Assembly (NCBI GenBank): GCA_947377285.1
Contig: CANCFT010000019.1
Span: 1 to 64,000, forward strand
Length of the DNA: 64,000 bases
Reading direction: 5' to 3'
Origin: Bacteriovoracaceae bacterium
Lineage (GTDB): Bacteria > Bdellovibrionota > Bacteriovoracia > Bacteriovoracales > Bacteriovoracaceae
The notes under the pieces were generated by a model that saw only the letters and a program-made list of their open reading frames with translations, was not told where the DNA came from and made no database searches. Positions 63,798 to 64,000 of this stretch are shown here, one piece after another (positions within the stretch are counted from its first letter, which is position 1; each line of letters begins with the position of its first letter). The position numbers and the translations under genes are program-made.

Positions 63798-64000
63798 TTA
63801 TTTTTTTAATTTATTTCCGCTTCTATCAATAACTAAATCGATTAATCCCAATTCAATGGCCTTAGTTGGATTTAAATAATTATCACGGTCAGTTTCCTTG
63901 ATAATCTTATCCATTGTCATGCCCGAACTAGAGTGTCTAATATAAATCTCGTTTAATTGTATTTTGAGATCTTGAATTTCATTGGCTTGGATTTGAATAT
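63798..64000 (-). CDS. clpP: ClpP protease, C-terminal part (partial)
   Basis: The 3' 67 codons are seen, from the right edge to TAA at 63800..63798. The frame reads IQANEIQDLKIQLNEIYIRH, then DKIIKETDRDNYLNPTKAIE, LGLIDLVIDRSG, which is the ClpP C-terminus with the catalytic Asp in DRDN. It lies directly before clpX. The catalytic Ser and His are outside the window. Confidence 0.95.
   Translation of the reverse strand, partial: IQIQANEIQDLKIQLNEIYIRHSSSGMTMDKIIKETDRDNYLNPTKAIELGLIDLVIDRSGNKLKK

Noticed and set aside
1..64000. CRISPR array, integrase or intact prophage
   Set aside because: No regularly spaced repeats, integrase motifs or phage structural genes were seen; the only mobile trace is the IS66-type relic at 9111-9930.

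Overview
This is a 64 kb chromosomal window from an AT-rich Gram-negative bacterium. The organism has an outer membrane (Pal, several beta-barrel proteins ending in Phe, many lipoproteins), a chemoreceptor, a Gld-type ABC transporter and many secreted metalloenzymes. This mix, the low GC and the domain families (DUF3015, DUF4105, TatT-associated TRAP transporter, IS66-like relic) suggest a member of Bdellovibrionota, most likely the Bacteriovorax/Peredibacter side. That placement is inferred from gene content and was not searched.

Layout. 1-6.8 kb: the start of an unknown gene, tmRNA (minus), a secreted HExxH protease with a C-terminal barrel (minus), then a plus-strand lipoprotein run (pal, DUF4398, cpoB/ybgF-like, metallophosphatase-tetraheme cytochrome). 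6.8-9.05 kb: a metalloprotease lipoprotein and a secreted partner (minus). 9.1-15.2 kb is the accessory part of the window: a broken IS66-type transposase, then genes for a ferritin-like diiron protein, a FabD-like acyltransferase with an altered oxyanion motif, a cytochrome P450 and, convergent, a GH3-type acyl-adenylating enzyme. This is followed by about 0.7 kb of decayed DNA with an HTH-like remnant and a terminator/tRNA-like hairpin, and then a 43-aa secreted peptide. It looks like a small uncharacterised biosynthetic island.

15.3-25.1 kb: envelope genes (alpha/beta hydrolase, DUF4105, DUF3015), tsaD-rsmA-FadL-like-smpB, two unknown exported or membrane proteins and a chemoreceptor. 25.1-33.7 kb, all minus: DUF429-like, GHMP kinase, hpt, tdk, and a five-gene Gld-type ABC transporter operon. 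33.8-38.1 kb: DHH phosphoesterase, a disordered protein, HAD hydrolase, a barrel protein and a lipoprotein. 38.2-43.6 kb (minus): TRAP transporter with TatT lipoprotein and a large unknown secreted protein.

43.6-52.2 kb: a structured leader with a tiny upstream ORF before a small basic protein, maf, a FecR-domain protein, ileS (type 2), a short MerR protein, RNase G and a membrane protein. 52.3-54.9 kb: nucleoside catabolism operon (pyrimidine phosphorylase, purine phosphorylase, cytidine deaminase), which with hpt and tdk makes a strong nucleoside-salvage set, as expected in an organism that uses prey or environmental nucleic acids. 54.9-58.2 kb: L,D-transpeptidase, MarC, a secreted protein, cupredoxin, tRNA-Val. 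58.3-64 kb: lon, a PMT/GT39 glycosyltransferase, clpX and the 3' end of clpP.

Most of the window is ordinary core genome. The 9.1-15.2 kb block, the metallophosphatase-cytochrome fusion and the 43.7-43.95 kb leader are the parts that deserve a second look.
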